Of a DNA stretch of 38,645 nt, positions 25,435-32,611 are shown in pieces. Numbering within the stretch: position 1 is the stretch's first letter; every line of letters starts with the position of its first letter. The position numbers and the translations under genes were made by a program. A model generated the notes under the pieces. It saw nothing but the letters and a program-made list of their open reading frames with translations. It was not told where the DNA came from and did not search any database. Source of the DNA: an uncultured Collinsella sp. (GTDB lineage Bacteria > Actinomycetota > Coriobacteriia > Coriobacteriales > Coriobacteriaceae); contig URXE01000015.1 of NCBI GenBank assembly GCA_900551815.1, positions 1-38,645 of the forward strand, in the 5' to 3' direction.

Positions 25435-26484
25435 CTAGAGGAACATCATGAACAGCTTGGCCATGACAAAGCTGATGAGTCCGCAGGCGGGGAAGGTGAA
25501 GAACCAGGTGAACATCATGTCCTTGACCACGCCGAAGTTGATGGCCGAGAGGCGCTTGACGGCGCCGACGCCCATGATGGCGCAGGTTTTGATGTGCGTG
25601 GAGGACACGGGGATGCCGGTAAGGGTGGCAAGTAGCAGGTTCGCGGCGCCCGCGAGGTCGGCAGAGAAGCCCTGATACTTCTCGAGCTTAACCATGCTCT
25701 GGCCGACGGACTTGATGATGCGCTCGCCGCCCACGCTGGTGCCGATGCCCATGGTGGCCGAGCACAGCAGCATGATCCAGATGGGGATGCCGGCGTCGCC
25801 GACGCTCGTCTGCCCGCTGGCGAAGGCCACGCCTAAAAAGAGCACGCCGATGAACTTCTGTCCATCCTGCGCGCCGTGCATAAAGCTCATGGCCGCAGCG
25901 CTCGCGATCTGAGCGTATTTAAAGAAGACGTTGGCACGTCGTCTGTTGGCGGCGGCGAAAAGAATCGAGACGAGCTTGCACAGGACCCAGCCCATGACAA
26001 AGCCCAGGCCGATGGAGAGCGCCAGGCCGTAGATGACCTTCATCCACTCGTGGACGTTGACGCTGCTAGCGCCACCGAGGGCGATAGCAGCGCCGGTCAG
26101 GCCGGCGATGAGGCTGTGGCTCTGCGAGGTGGGGATACCAAAACGCGATGCCGTGGCACCGTAGACGACGATGGAGAACAGCGCCGCGCAGAGGCACGCG
26201 AGCGCCATGGTGCTGTTTCCGCCAAAGTCGACGATATGCGAGATGGTGTTGGCGACGCTGGCGTTAAAGTGCGTCATGATGAGCACACCGAGGAAGTTGA
26301 ATGCGGCGCTCATGAGAATGGCGGCGCGGGCGGGCATGCAACGCGTAGTGACGCAGGTCGCGATGGCGTTGGGCGCGTCGGTCCATCCATTGACGAAGAT
26401 GGCGCCGAGCGCGAGGATCACGGTGACGGCAAGGACTGGGTTCGACACAATTTGGCCGAGGAAGGTTGAGAACGTTACGTCCAT
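25435..26484 (-). CDS. pit: Inorganic phosphate transporter, PiT family
   Basis: PiT carriers import phosphate, usually as a metal-phosphate complex, with protons or sodium. The 349-residue protein has about ten spans and both halves of the inverted PiT repeat. The first has GWTDAPNAIATCV near residue 33 and PTSQSHSLIAGLTG. The second has GTSVGGERIIKSVG and GIPVSSTHIKTCAIMG. The start ATG has only a weak AGAAAG site, while a perfect anti-SD complement (AGGAGGTGAT, - strand) lies some 55 bases further upstream. With pst at 16641-20127, this is the second phosphate importer in the window. Confidence 0.95.
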   Translation of the reverse strand: MDVTFSTFLGQIVSNPVLAVTVILALGAIFVNGWTDAPNAIATCVTTRCMPARAAILMSAAFNFLGVLIMTHFNASVANTISHIVDFGGNSTMALACLCAALFSIVVYGATASRFGIPTSQSHSLIAGLTGAAIALGGASSVNVHEWMKVIYGLALSIGLGFVMGWVLCKLVSILFAAANRRRANVFFKYAQIASAAAMSFMHGAQDGQKFIGVLFLGVAFASGQTSVGDAGIPIWIMLLCSATMGIGTSVGGERIIKSVGQSMVKLEKYQGFSADLAGAANLLLATLTGIPVSSTHIKTCAIMGVGAVKRLSAINFGVVKDMMFTWFFTFPACGLISFVMAKLFMMFL

Positions 26485-26695
26485 ATATGGGCTTTCTCGA
26501 AGTTTGCAGGCACGTTACAAAAACATGATAAATCGTATCACCTCCTGTGGGTTTCTTTACCGAGTTCTGATGGGAGAAGTGATTTTTTTGGCACTAACAT
26601 TGAACATTAGCCCTGTTGACCGCGGGTGTTCTTTTTGCTAACACGCCATGAGGACATGCGCGCGTCCCAACATCCCAAAATCACAGTCTGTTCGC

Positions 26696-26725
26696 TTTAC
26701 AATATGCAAACATGCGTTCGATAAT
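26696..26725 (+). promoter_or_regulatory. Promoter with LexA/SOS-type box in the spacer
   Basis: The -35 TTTACA (26696-26701) and -10 GATAAT (26720-26725) are each one base from consensus and 18 bp apart. The spacer holds CAAACATGCGTTCG (26707-26720). In reverse complement this reads CGAACGCATGTTTG, a match to the Gram-positive LexA/DinR pattern GAAC-N4-GTTY. A repressor there would block RNA polymerase directly. The expected start site (about 26732) coincides with the ATG at 26733, so the mRNA may be leaderless. Confidence 0.6.
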
Positions 26726-26732
26726 AGGGGAC

Positions 26733-27071
26733 ATGGAATATCGACAGACAGACGGCAAAACTCGGCGCGTGCACAAGCAGTATGTGGACGTCGTGGCCCG
26801 CATCCTCGCGGGCGGACAAGTCGTGCCGGTTACCGTCTGCTGGGTCGACGGCCGCTGTTTTACGATTGACGAGATTGTCTCGTCCACCGGTTTTGGCCTA
26901 ACGGTTCACGGCATTCGTACGGCGACCTATAAGGTTCGTTTTGGCGGGCATGCGACCGAACTGTATCTGGAAGAACAGGCGCGCGAGCGACCGGATGGCT
27001 CGCAGGCTCATCTGATGCGTTGGTGGGTGTGGGCATTCGACCGTACACTCGAGAGTGAACGCCGCAGGTAA
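26733..27071 (+). CDS. Small protein, DUF6504-like, candidate SOS-regulated gene
   Basis: This 112-residue protein has a basic N-terminus and a compact beta-rich core, QVVPVTVCWVDGRCFTIDEI, then ATYKVRFGG, ELYLEEQ and RWWVWAFDR. The pattern (basic or polar strand, W.DGR.(F/Y).ID.I, a central Tyr strand, a final RWW strand) resembles small proteins of the DUF6504 type found beside Y-family polymerase genes in Gram-positives. That relation is from memory of the pattern and not certain. ATG 26733 is preferred: the upstream in-frame ATG 26712 lies inside the predicted promoter. AGGGG sits only two bases before 26733. No polymerase gene of the Y family is nearby. Confidence 0.7.
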   Translation: MEYRQTDGKTRRVHKQYVDVVARILAGGQVVPVTVCWVDGRCFTIDEIVSSTGFGLTVHGIRTATYKVRFGGHATELYLEEQARERPDGSQAHLMRWWVWAFDRTLESERRR

Positions 27072-27117
27072 GAGTGCGCGGCATTCGGGTACAATGGCAG
27101 GAATCTTGTCATCTGCT

Positions 27118-27141
27118 GTGCCGTCTTTCACGGCACTTTTT
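27118..27141 (+). terminator. Terminator or attenuator abutting the next ribosome-binding site
   Basis: GTGCCGT (27118-27124) pairs perfectly with ACGGCAC (27130-27136) around CTTTC, followed by five T (27137-27141). The next base begins GAAAGGAC, the ribosome-binding site of the downstream gene. Any promoter for that gene must therefore lie upstream, for example TACAAT at 27091-27096. Transcription must then read through the hairpin. Confidence 0.75.
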
Positions 27142-27154
27142 GAAAGGACGAAGT

Positions 27155-27850
27155 ATGAACGATATCCAGGGCTATCAGAACGGCCCCATCGAAACCGGCG
27201 CAAGCCGTGCCAAGGAGATGTCGCCGCGCGCGTACAACCTTGTCATGTCTGCCCTCATCTTCTTGGGCTTTTGCGCCATGGGCGCCGGTGCTTACTTTAC
27301 GAGCACCATGTCGTTTGCGCGCATGATGATGAGCGGCGCCGCTTTGCCGCTGGTCTTTGGCTCATTTATTTTGACCATCGTCGGCATGGTCATGATGTCG
27401 GCCGCTGTCAGCAAACAGTCCGTGGGCCTGTCACTCGTGGGCTACGTGGTCTTTGCGAGCACCTTTGGCCTGACGGCGTCGTTTGGTCTTGCCAACTACG
27501 ACCTGCCTACCATTAACACCGCCTTTATCGCCACGGCCGCCATCACCTTTGTCTTTGGTGCGCTGGGCGTGACCTTCCCCAAGTTCTTCCAGCGTGTGTA
27601 TGGCATTGGTTTTGGCATCCTACTTGCCACGATTCTGGTCGAGATCGTGCTGATGTTCATGGGCGTTTCGCAGTCCATCACCGACCTGATCGTGATTGTG
27701 GTGTTCGCCGGCTTCATCGGCTACGACACCTATGTGGCAACGACGGTGCCGCCCACGCTGCCCAACGCCGTGCTTATGGCATCCAACCTGTTCGTGGACA
27801 TCATCAACGTGTTCCTGCGCATTCTGAACATCCTTGGTCGTCGCGACTAG
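27155..27850 (+). CDS. Bax inhibitor-1/YccA-family membrane protein
   Basis: This 231-residue protein has seven hydrophobic segments after a 30-residue polar N-terminus (MNDIQGYQNGPIETGASRAK). It ends with the BI-1/YccA signature: IGYDTYVATTV, then LMASNLFVDIINVFLRILNILGRRD, with the acidic residues that form the proposed pH or calcium sensor. Bacterial members such as YetJ leak calcium, and YccA inhibits FtsH. Which role applies here is open. ATG 27155 follows GAAAGGAC. A longer frame from 27074 would start before the terminator-like hairpin and has no site. Confidence 0.9.
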   Translation: MNDIQGYQNGPIETGASRAKEMSPRAYNLVMSALIFLGFCAMGAGAYFTSTMSFARMMMSGAALPLVFGSFILTIVGMVMMSAAVSKQSVGLSLVGYVVFASTFGLTASFGLANYDLPTINTAFIATAAITFVFGALGVTFPKFFQRVYGIGFGILLATILVEIVLMFMGVSQSITDLIVIVVFAGFIGYDTYVATTVPPTLPNAVLMASNLFVDIINVFLRILNILGRRD

Positions 27851-27892
27851 TGCCAAATTGCAGCGGTGCTTGCCGTGCGCGCAACTCGATAC

Positions 27893-27922
27893 GAAAGGCG
27901 GTCCTTCGGGGCCGTCTTTTTT
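27893..27922 (+). terminator. Intrinsic terminator after the BI-1 gene
   Basis: GGCGGTCC (27897-27904) pairs with GGG.CCGTC after a TTCG loop, with one bulged G, and is followed by six T (27917-27922). Confidence 0.8.
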
Positions 27923-27988
27923 GTGTGCGGCGGGGTATCATGGATGGGAAAAGCCGATAGCGGCAGAGACCGAGAAAGGTGACCACTT

Positions 27989-29107
27989 ATGGCAGACGTC
28001 GACAACAGGAACCGTAACCGCAGGCCTAATCGCGCGGGACAGCCCAATTCCAAGCGCGAGGCGCGCGCCAAGGCCGCCGAGCGTCACGTGGCGACTGTGT
28101 CCGAAGCGTGCGCCAAGGATATTGAGCGCTCGCTTGCCGGCGTGCGTGAGTTCGATGGCATGCCTGCTGGATTTGTCGCGGCGATGAAGGCTAAGGCCCA
28201 AGCGACCGACACTGCCGAGGAACAGCTTGCCGAGGAGTCTGAGGCCGCTGAGGTTGCATCCGCAGAGACCGAGGTTACGGCTGAGCCTGCGCCCGCAGAG
28301 GAGGCCGCGGAGGCCGAGCCCGCGCCTGCCGCCGAAAAGCCCGCTCCGGTCCTGCCCGAGGTCACCGTGCTCGACGCCTCTGCCACGCAGGCCATTCTGG
28401 ACAACGGCCGCGGCTATGCGCAGTTCTGCGACATGGCTGTGCTCGCCTTTGCCTCGTTCACCAATCCGGGCGGTGGCTACATCCAGGGCTATCTGGGCCA
28501 GGAGGCCACACTCTGTGCCGATTCGTATCTGTACAACGTCCTCGATAAGCAGCGTAAGTGGTACGGCGAGAACCGTCGCCGCAACATCAACTGCGAGCTT
28601 TACCGCAACCGTGCACTGGTGGTGCCTGCGGTGCGCTTCGACCGCAACCACGTGCATGCATATGCCGACGTAATCGTCGCCGCCGCGCCCAACGCCAAGC
28701 GCGCTCGCCAGGAGTATCGCGTGGGTGACGATGCCTTGCTGGATGCCCTGCGCGATCGCATCCGCTTTGTGCTTGCCATCTGCGACGAGCTGGGTCGCGA
28801 AAAGTTAGTGCTGGGCGCTTGGGGCTGCGACAACAACGGCTTTGACGCCGAAGCCGTGGCCGAGCTCTTCCGCAAGGAGCTCGCATCGGGCGACTTTAAG
28901 GTCAAGCAGGTCTTCTTTGCCGTGCCTTCTACGCGTTGGGACGAGGACTTTGCCAAGTTTGAGCACGTGCTGGCAAACTTCCCCGAGCGCAACGAGGAGT
29001 CCTATGCCCAGGTTGCCGCTCGCGCTGCGGCTGCTCGCGCCGCCGAGCAAGCCCAGGCTGCCGCCGAGGACGATGAGGACGATGACGATTGGCACAAGTA
29101 CCTGTAA
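27989..29107 (+). CDS. Microbial-type PARG-like protein (TIGR02452/DUF2263) with altered catalytic motif
   Basis: This 372-residue protein has a basic N-terminus and an Ala/Glu/Pro-rich linker (about 75-120). A macrodomain-like core follows (about 125-340), with a tail of Ala/Gln then acidic residues. The core carries the bacterial poly(ADP-ribose) glycohydrolase marks: FTNPGGGYIQGYLGQE (GGG 161-163), VPAVRF, DVIVAAAPN and VLGAWGCDNNGFD. Active enzymes have GGG-X6-8-QEE, whose second Glu is catalytic. Here the motif is Q171-E172-A173, so that Glu is Ala. The protein may bind ADP-ribose without cleaving it, or use E172 differently. AAAGG precedes the ATG. No ADP-ribosyltransferase gene is nearby. 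Confidence 0.85.
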   Translation: MADVDNRNRNRRPNRAGQPNSKREARAKAAERHVATVSEACAKDIERSLAGVREFDGMPAGFVAAMKAKAQATDTAEEQLAEESEAAEVASAETEVTAEPAPAEEAAEAEPAPAAEKPAPVLPEVTVLDASATQAILDNGRGYAQFCDMAVLAFASFTNPGGGYIQGYLGQEATLCADSYLYNVLDKQRKWYGENRRRNINCELYRNRALVVPAVRFDRNHVHAYADVIVAAAPNAKRARQEYRVGDDALLDALRDRIRFVLAICDELGREKLVLGAWGCDNNGFDAEAVAELFRKELASGDFKVKQVFFAVPSTRWDEDFAKFEHVLANFPERNEESYAQVAARAAAARAAEQAQAAAEDDEDDDDWHKYL

Positions 29108-29134
29108 TCGGTATGTGCTGACAGATAGGTCGAT

Positions 29135-29166
29135 CCGGCAGGAGAGACTGCTCCCGCCGGCTTTTT
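29135..29166 (+). terminator. Intrinsic terminator after the PARG-like gene
   Basis: CCGGC-A-GGAG (29135-29144) pairs with CTCC-C-GCCGG (29151-29160) with one A/C mismatch, followed by CTTTTT. It lies about 20 bases before the SGNH hydrolase start and just upstream of its ribosome-binding site. Confidence 0.75.
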
Positions 29167-29185
29167 ACTAGAGGAAGGGCTTACG

Positions 29186-29845
29186 ATGAAAAACATTCTG
29201 TGCTTTGGCGACAGCAATACCTATGGCTATGATCCGGCGGGCATGCGCGACGGCACCGCGGTGCGCTATGCGCACGATGTGCGCTGGTGCGGCGTGGCAC
29301 AGCGTGACCTGGGCGAGGGCTGGCATGTGATTGAGGAGGGGCTCAACGGCCGCACGACGGTGCGCGACGATATGTGCCATCTGGACACTAACCTCAACGG
29401 CATTCGCGCGTTGCCGATGCTGCTCGAGTCTCATAAGCCGCTGGATGCGATCGTGATTATGCTGGGCACCAACGACTGCAAGACGGTCTTTAGCGTGGGG
29501 GCTGCCGATATCGCTGACGGTGCCATGGCGCTGATTCGCACCGTCTGCGCGTTTCCCTGGACCGAAGCCGCGCCCTGCCCGCGTATTCTGCTGATGGCGC
29601 CTATCAAGATTAAATCGCAGATCGCCGATGTGTACATGACCGACTTTGACGAGCACTCCGTCGAGGCCTCGGAGCATTTTGCCGAATACTATAAGTATGT
29701 TGCCGAACAGTTTGGCTGCGACTTTTTGAATGCCGCCGATTTTGCCGAGCCGGGCGATATCGATTATCTGCACATGATGCCCGAAAGCCACGAGAGCCTG
29801 GGCCACGCCGTGGCAGCCAAGCTCAAAGAGATGCTCGGAGAGTAG
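29186..29845 (+). CDS. SGNH/GDSL-family hydrolase
   Basis: This 219-residue serine hydrolase has all SGNH blocks: the nucleophile in FGDS10NTYG, the block II glycine in EEGLNGRTT, the block III GTND (N96), and the C-terminal catalytic D193-Y-L-H196. It resembles the arylesterase/acyl-CoA thioesterase-like GDSL group in Gram-positives. It has no signal peptide, so it should act in the cytoplasm. Substrates may be acetylated sugars or small esters; nothing in the context decides this. GGAAGGG precedes the ATG. Confidence 0.9.
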   Translation: MKNILCFGDSNTYGYDPAGMRDGTAVRYAHDVRWCGVAQRDLGEGWHVIEEGLNGRTTVRDDMCHLDTNLNGIRALPMLLESHKPLDAIVIMLGTNDCKTVFSVGAADIADGAMALIRTVCAFPWTEAAPCPRILLMAPIKIKSQIADVYMTDFDEHSVEASEHFAEYYKYVAEQFGCDFLNAADFAEPGDIDYLHMMPESHESLGHAVAAKLKEMLGE

Positions 29846-29900
29846 CGCGGCCCAAAGCGCTACAAAAGTTCCCCTTGCGGCGGCTTGTTTCGTTGGTTTG

Positions 29901-30036
29901 TCTTGATCTGTAACAGTTGTAAGGCTGAAAACGGGCTAGATGTTACAGATCGAGATTATTTAGGTCGATATCGGTCGTTTGTCTCGATCTGTAACATCTA
30001 GGGTCGATTTTGCCGAGCTACTGTTACAGATCGAGA
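29901..30036. repeat. Paired palindromic repeat (BIME-like), four arms with 25-26-base spacings
   Basis: A 15-base arm, TCTYGATCTGTAACA or its complement, occurs four times in alternating orientation: 29901-29915, 29941-29955 (complement), 29982-29996 and 30022-30036 (complement). The gaps are 25, 26 and 25 bases. Three arms are identical and the first differs by one base. Each adjacent pair can form a hairpin. The two 25-base loops share CTAGA at one end in opposite orientation, so the two 55-bp units look like inverted copies. It lies between convergent genes, a typical place for REP/BIME elements. Confidence 0.85.
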
Positions 30037-30046
30037 TGTTTGTGGG

Positions 30047-30085
30047 AACCACCGCAAAGGTGTCTGCCCCCTTTGCGGTGGTTTT
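30047..30085. terminator. Bidirectional terminator between SGNH hydrolase and thiD
   Basis: A perfect 14-bp stem (30047-30060 with 30070-30083) closes a nine-base loop and is followed by TTTT, which includes the last two stem bases, on the + strand. It lies between two convergent genes. On the - strand the U-tract is poorer. Confidence 0.8.
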
Positions 30086-30097
30086 GGGCTGCGAATC

Positions 30098-30928
30098 TTA
30101 ATACTGCCACATGTGATTGACGGGGCCGGAGCCTCTGCCCATGTCAAAGCCGGCGGCCAGAGCGCCCGTTAGGTAGGCCTTGCCGGCGTTGACGGCATCG
30201 GCAAGATCCATGCCCTGGGCCAGCGCGCAGGCGATGGCGGACGAAAGCGTACAGCCGGTGCCGTGCGTGTTATTGGTGTCGATACGCTTGTGACGGAACC
30301 ACGTGGTGAGCGGATCGCCCAGATGGTTGCCCTCGTCATCGAGCGGCGCGGGCTCTGCTAGCACATCGTTGGCTTCGTTGACAAAATGCCCGCCCTTAAC
30401 GAGGGACGCGCAGCCAAAGCGGCGGGTGAGGAGCATGGCGGCATTTTGCTGCGTGCGCTCGGAATCGACCTCGTAATCGAGCAGTGCCATGGCCTCGGGA
30501 ATATTGGGCGTGATGACGGTCGCCAGTGGGAACAGGCGACGGGCAAGCGCTTCGGCGGCGTCCTCTGCGATCAGGCGAGCGCCCGAGGTGGCGACCATGA
30601 CGGGGTCGACGACGATATTTTGTGCGTCCCAGGCACTCAGGCGGTCGGCGATAACCTCGATAATCTCGGCAGAGGAGACCATGCCGATCTTGACGGCGCT
30701 GGGTCGAATATCGTCAAAAACGGCATCGATCTGCGCCGCGACAATGTCCGGGGAGATATTCTGCACGGCGGTGACGCCGAGCGTGTTTTGTGCGGTGATG
30801 GCTGTGATGGCCGTCTCGGCATACAGGCGGTGCGCCGTGATGGTCTTGATGTCGGCCTGAATGCCGGCACCACCGCTGGAATCGGATCCTGCGATGGATA
30901 GAACGGCGGGTACCTTACTGCGATCCAT
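30098..30928 (-). CDS. thiD: Hydroxymethylpyrimidine/phosphomethylpyrimidine kinase
   Basis: ThiD phosphorylates HMP and HMP-phosphate to HMP diphosphate for thiamine synthesis. The 276-residue ribokinase-like protein has the substrate motif SIAGSDSSGGAGIQAD (11-26), VVDPVMVATSG, VKGGHF, and the anion-hole/catalytic stretch THGTGCTLSSA. AAGGGAG precedes the ATG. It lies downstream of thiC, which makes the HMP-phosphate it uses, with a 177-base gap. No thiE or thiM is in the window. Confidence 0.95.
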   Translation of the reverse strand: MDRSKVPAVLSIAGSDSSGGAGIQADIKTITAHRLYAETAITAITAQNTLGVTAVQNISPDIVAAQIDAVFDDIRPSAVKIGMVSSAEIIEVIADRLSAWDAQNIVVDPVMVATSGARLIAEDAAEALARRLFPLATVITPNIPEAMALLDYEVDSERTQQNAAMLLTRRFGCASLVKGGHFVNEANDVLAEPAPLDDEGNHLGDPLTTWFRHKRIDTNNTHGTGCTLSSAIACALAQGMDLADAVNAGKAYLTGALAAGFDMGRGSGPVNHMWQY

Positions 30929-30973
30929 GTTCGCTCCCTTGATCGGTCGGATTCAAATGGGTCTTCTGTCTGC

Positions 30974-31009
30974 ATTATAAAGTTGCCCGCGCCGGCTGTA
31001 TGCCGATCC
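30974..31009 (-). promoter_or_regulatory. Possible separate promoter for thiD
   Basis: A perfect - strand -10 TATAAT (30979 down to 30974) lies 46 bases before the thiD start. The best -35 at 17 bp is CATACA, which is poor. A GC-rich dyad (GCCCGC/GCGGGC) overlaps the spacer and could instead be the weak terminator or processing hairpin of thiC. A thiD transcript from here would escape the thiC riboswitch. Confidence 0.4.
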
Positions 31010-31105
31010 CGGGCGGGCGGTGCAATCTTTACGTAAATGTAAGAAAATGTTCACATGTCAACAATTGACGAACACCTTGTGGCCGTTTGTGGCTCCGGTG
31101 ACGAG

Positions 31106-32440
31106 TTAGTCCTCCATGCCGAGGTCGATCGTCGTGCCTTCGAACACCTTGTTAACGGTGCGGACGGCGCACATCTTGCCACACATGGTGCAAGTGCCCT
31201 CGGTGGCGGCGGGGGACTCCTCGTAGCGCTTCTTGCCCGTAACCGGGTCGAGCGCGCACTTCCACATGGCGTCCCAGTCGAGCTTGCGGCGTGCCTGGCC
31301 CATCTTGTCGTCCATGTCGCGGGCGTGGGGCACCTTCTTGGCGATATCGGCGGCGTGTGCGGCGATCTTGGTGGCCATGAGTCCATCGAGCACGTCTTGG
31401 GCGTTGGGGAGGCACAGGTGCTCGGCCGGCGTCACGTAGCACAGGAAGTCGGCGCCGGAGCTGGCGGAGATGGCACCACCGATGGCGGCGGTGATGTGGT
31501 CATAGCCCACGCCGATATCGGTCACCAGCGGCCCGAGCACATAGAACGGGGCGTTGTGGCACAGGCGCTTCTGCAGCTTCATGTTGGCGGCGATCTCGTC
31601 GAGTGCCATGTGACCCGGGCCCTCGACCATGACCTGGACGCCAGCGGCCCAGGCACGCTTGCACAGCTTGCCCAGCTCGATCATCTCGGCGGTCTCGGTG
31701 GCATCGTTGGAGTCGTAGAGGCAGCCCGGGCGGCAGGAGTCGCCGAGCGAGATCGTCACGTCGTACTCGTGGCAGATCTCGAGCACCTCGTCGTAGAACT
31801 CGTAGAAGGGGTTCTCATTGCCGGTGACCTCCATCCAACCAAACAGCAGCGAGCCGCCGCGGCTGACGATGTTCATGAGACGGCCGGTCTCCTTAAAGGT
31901 CTTAATGACCGACTTGTTGATGCCGCAGTGGATGGTCATAAAGTCCACGCCGTCTTCGGCGTGCGCGCGAACGACCTCGAGCAGGTCGTCCTTGGTGAGC
32001 TTGACCAGCGGCTTTTCCATGTAGCCGATGGCGTCGTACATGGGGACGGTGCCCACCATGAGCGGCGTCTCGTCGATGAGTTGCTGGCGGAACTGGCGCG
32101 TCTTGCCCGAGTTGGAGAGGTCCATGATGGCGTCGGCGCCAAAGTCCTCGGCGATCTTGACCTTCTTCCATTCCTCGGCGGCATCGGCCTTGTCGCCCGA
32201 GATGCCCAGGTTGACGTTGACCTTGGTGGACAGGCCCTCGCCGACACCAAAGGCGCGCATGCCCTTTTTGATATGCACGATGTTGGCGGGAATGGCGATG
32301 CGGCCGTCGGCCACGCGCTCGCGGATGTACTCGGGGTCGCGATGCTCGCGCTCGGCGACCTCCTTCATCTGCGGTGTGATCTGCCCGGCGCGGGCGAAGT
32401 CGATTTGCGTGACGAGCTTGGGCTCGGTCTGTGTGCTCAT
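31106..32440 (-). CDS. thiC: Phosphomethylpyrimidine synthase ThiC
   Basis: ThiC is the radical-SAM enzyme that rearranges aminoimidazole ribotide into HMP-phosphate. The 444-residue protein is the short form found in anaerobes, without the long N-terminal domain of E. coli ThiC. Conserved stretches include MDLSNSGKT, GTVPMYDA, FMTIHCGI, SLGDSCRPGCLYDS, MVEGPGHM and YVTPAEHLCLP. The C-terminal Fe-S motif CTMCGKMC has spacing CX2CX3C, common in anaerobic homologs, not the CX2CX4C of E. coli. ATG 32440 follows AAGGGAG. An in-frame start at 32464 lies inside the riboswitch. Confidence 0.97.
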   Translation of the reverse strand: MSTQTEPKLVTQIDFARAGQITPQMKEVAEREHRDPEYIRERVADGRIAIPANIVHIKKGMRAFGVGEGLSTKVNVNLGISGDKADAAEEWKKVKIAEDFGADAIMDLSNSGKTRQFRQQLIDETPLMVGTVPMYDAIGYMEKPLVKLTKDDLLEVVRAHAEDGVDFMTIHCGINKSVIKTFKETGRLMNIVSRGGSLLFGWMEVTGNENPFYEFYDEVLEICHEYDVTISLGDSCRPGCLYDSNDATETAEMIELGKLCKRAWAAGVQVMVEGPGHMALDEIAANMKLQKRLCHNAPFYVLGPLVTDIGVGYDHITAAIGGAISASSGADFLCYVTPAEHLCLPNAQDVLDGLMATKIAAHAADIAKKVPHARDMDDKMGQARRKLDWDAMWKCALDPVTGKKRYEESPAATEGTCTMCGKMCAVRTVNKVFEGTTIDLGMED

Positions 32441-32446
32441 TGGCAC

Positions 32447-32539
32447 GGCTCCCTTCGTTGGCATTACCCATATCAGGTTTGCGGGTCAGGGCGGGCGCGC
32501 CCAGTCTCAGCCTGCCGTCTTGTCCTGCAAGCTCCCCGT
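32447..32539 (-). promoter_or_regulatory. TPP riboswitch controlling thiC
   Basis: Read on the - strand, this region has the conserved TPP aptamer core. CTGAGA is complementary to plus 32505-32510. ACCTGATATGGGTAATGCC (plus 32460-32478) follows, and then CGAAGGGAG. The last element is also the thiC ribosome-binding site, seven bases from the ATG. No terminator hairpin with a U-tract lies between aptamer and gene. Control is therefore probably translational, by hiding the ribosome-binding site when TPP is bound. A -10-like TATACT (plus 32561-32556) lies just upstream. Confidence 0.93.
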
Positions 32540-32611
32540 TTATGTGGTGGGCTCAAGTATAGCTCGAATGGGTACGATTGACGCGATGAGCATGCCCGTG
32601 GGGAGGCGAAC

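Noticed and set aside
26712..26732. Earlier ATG for the SOS-type small gene
   Set aside because: It lies within the predicted operator and upstream of the -10, so it would not be transcribed from that promoter, and it has no ribosome-binding site.
27989..29107. PARG-like gene as half of an ADP-ribosylation toxin-antitoxin pair
   Set aside because: No ADP-ribosyltransferase or other toxin-like gene lies beside it; neighbours are separated by terminators.
29901..30036. Possible small CRISPR array because of regular 25-26-base spacers
   Set aside because: The repeat arm flips orientation each time, there are only four arms, the two loops are related, and no cas gene is present. CRISPR repeats keep one orientation.
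31055..32581. 508-codon + strand frame opposite thiC
   Set aside because: It covers thiC and its riboswitch exactly, has no protein motif, and thiC is certain.
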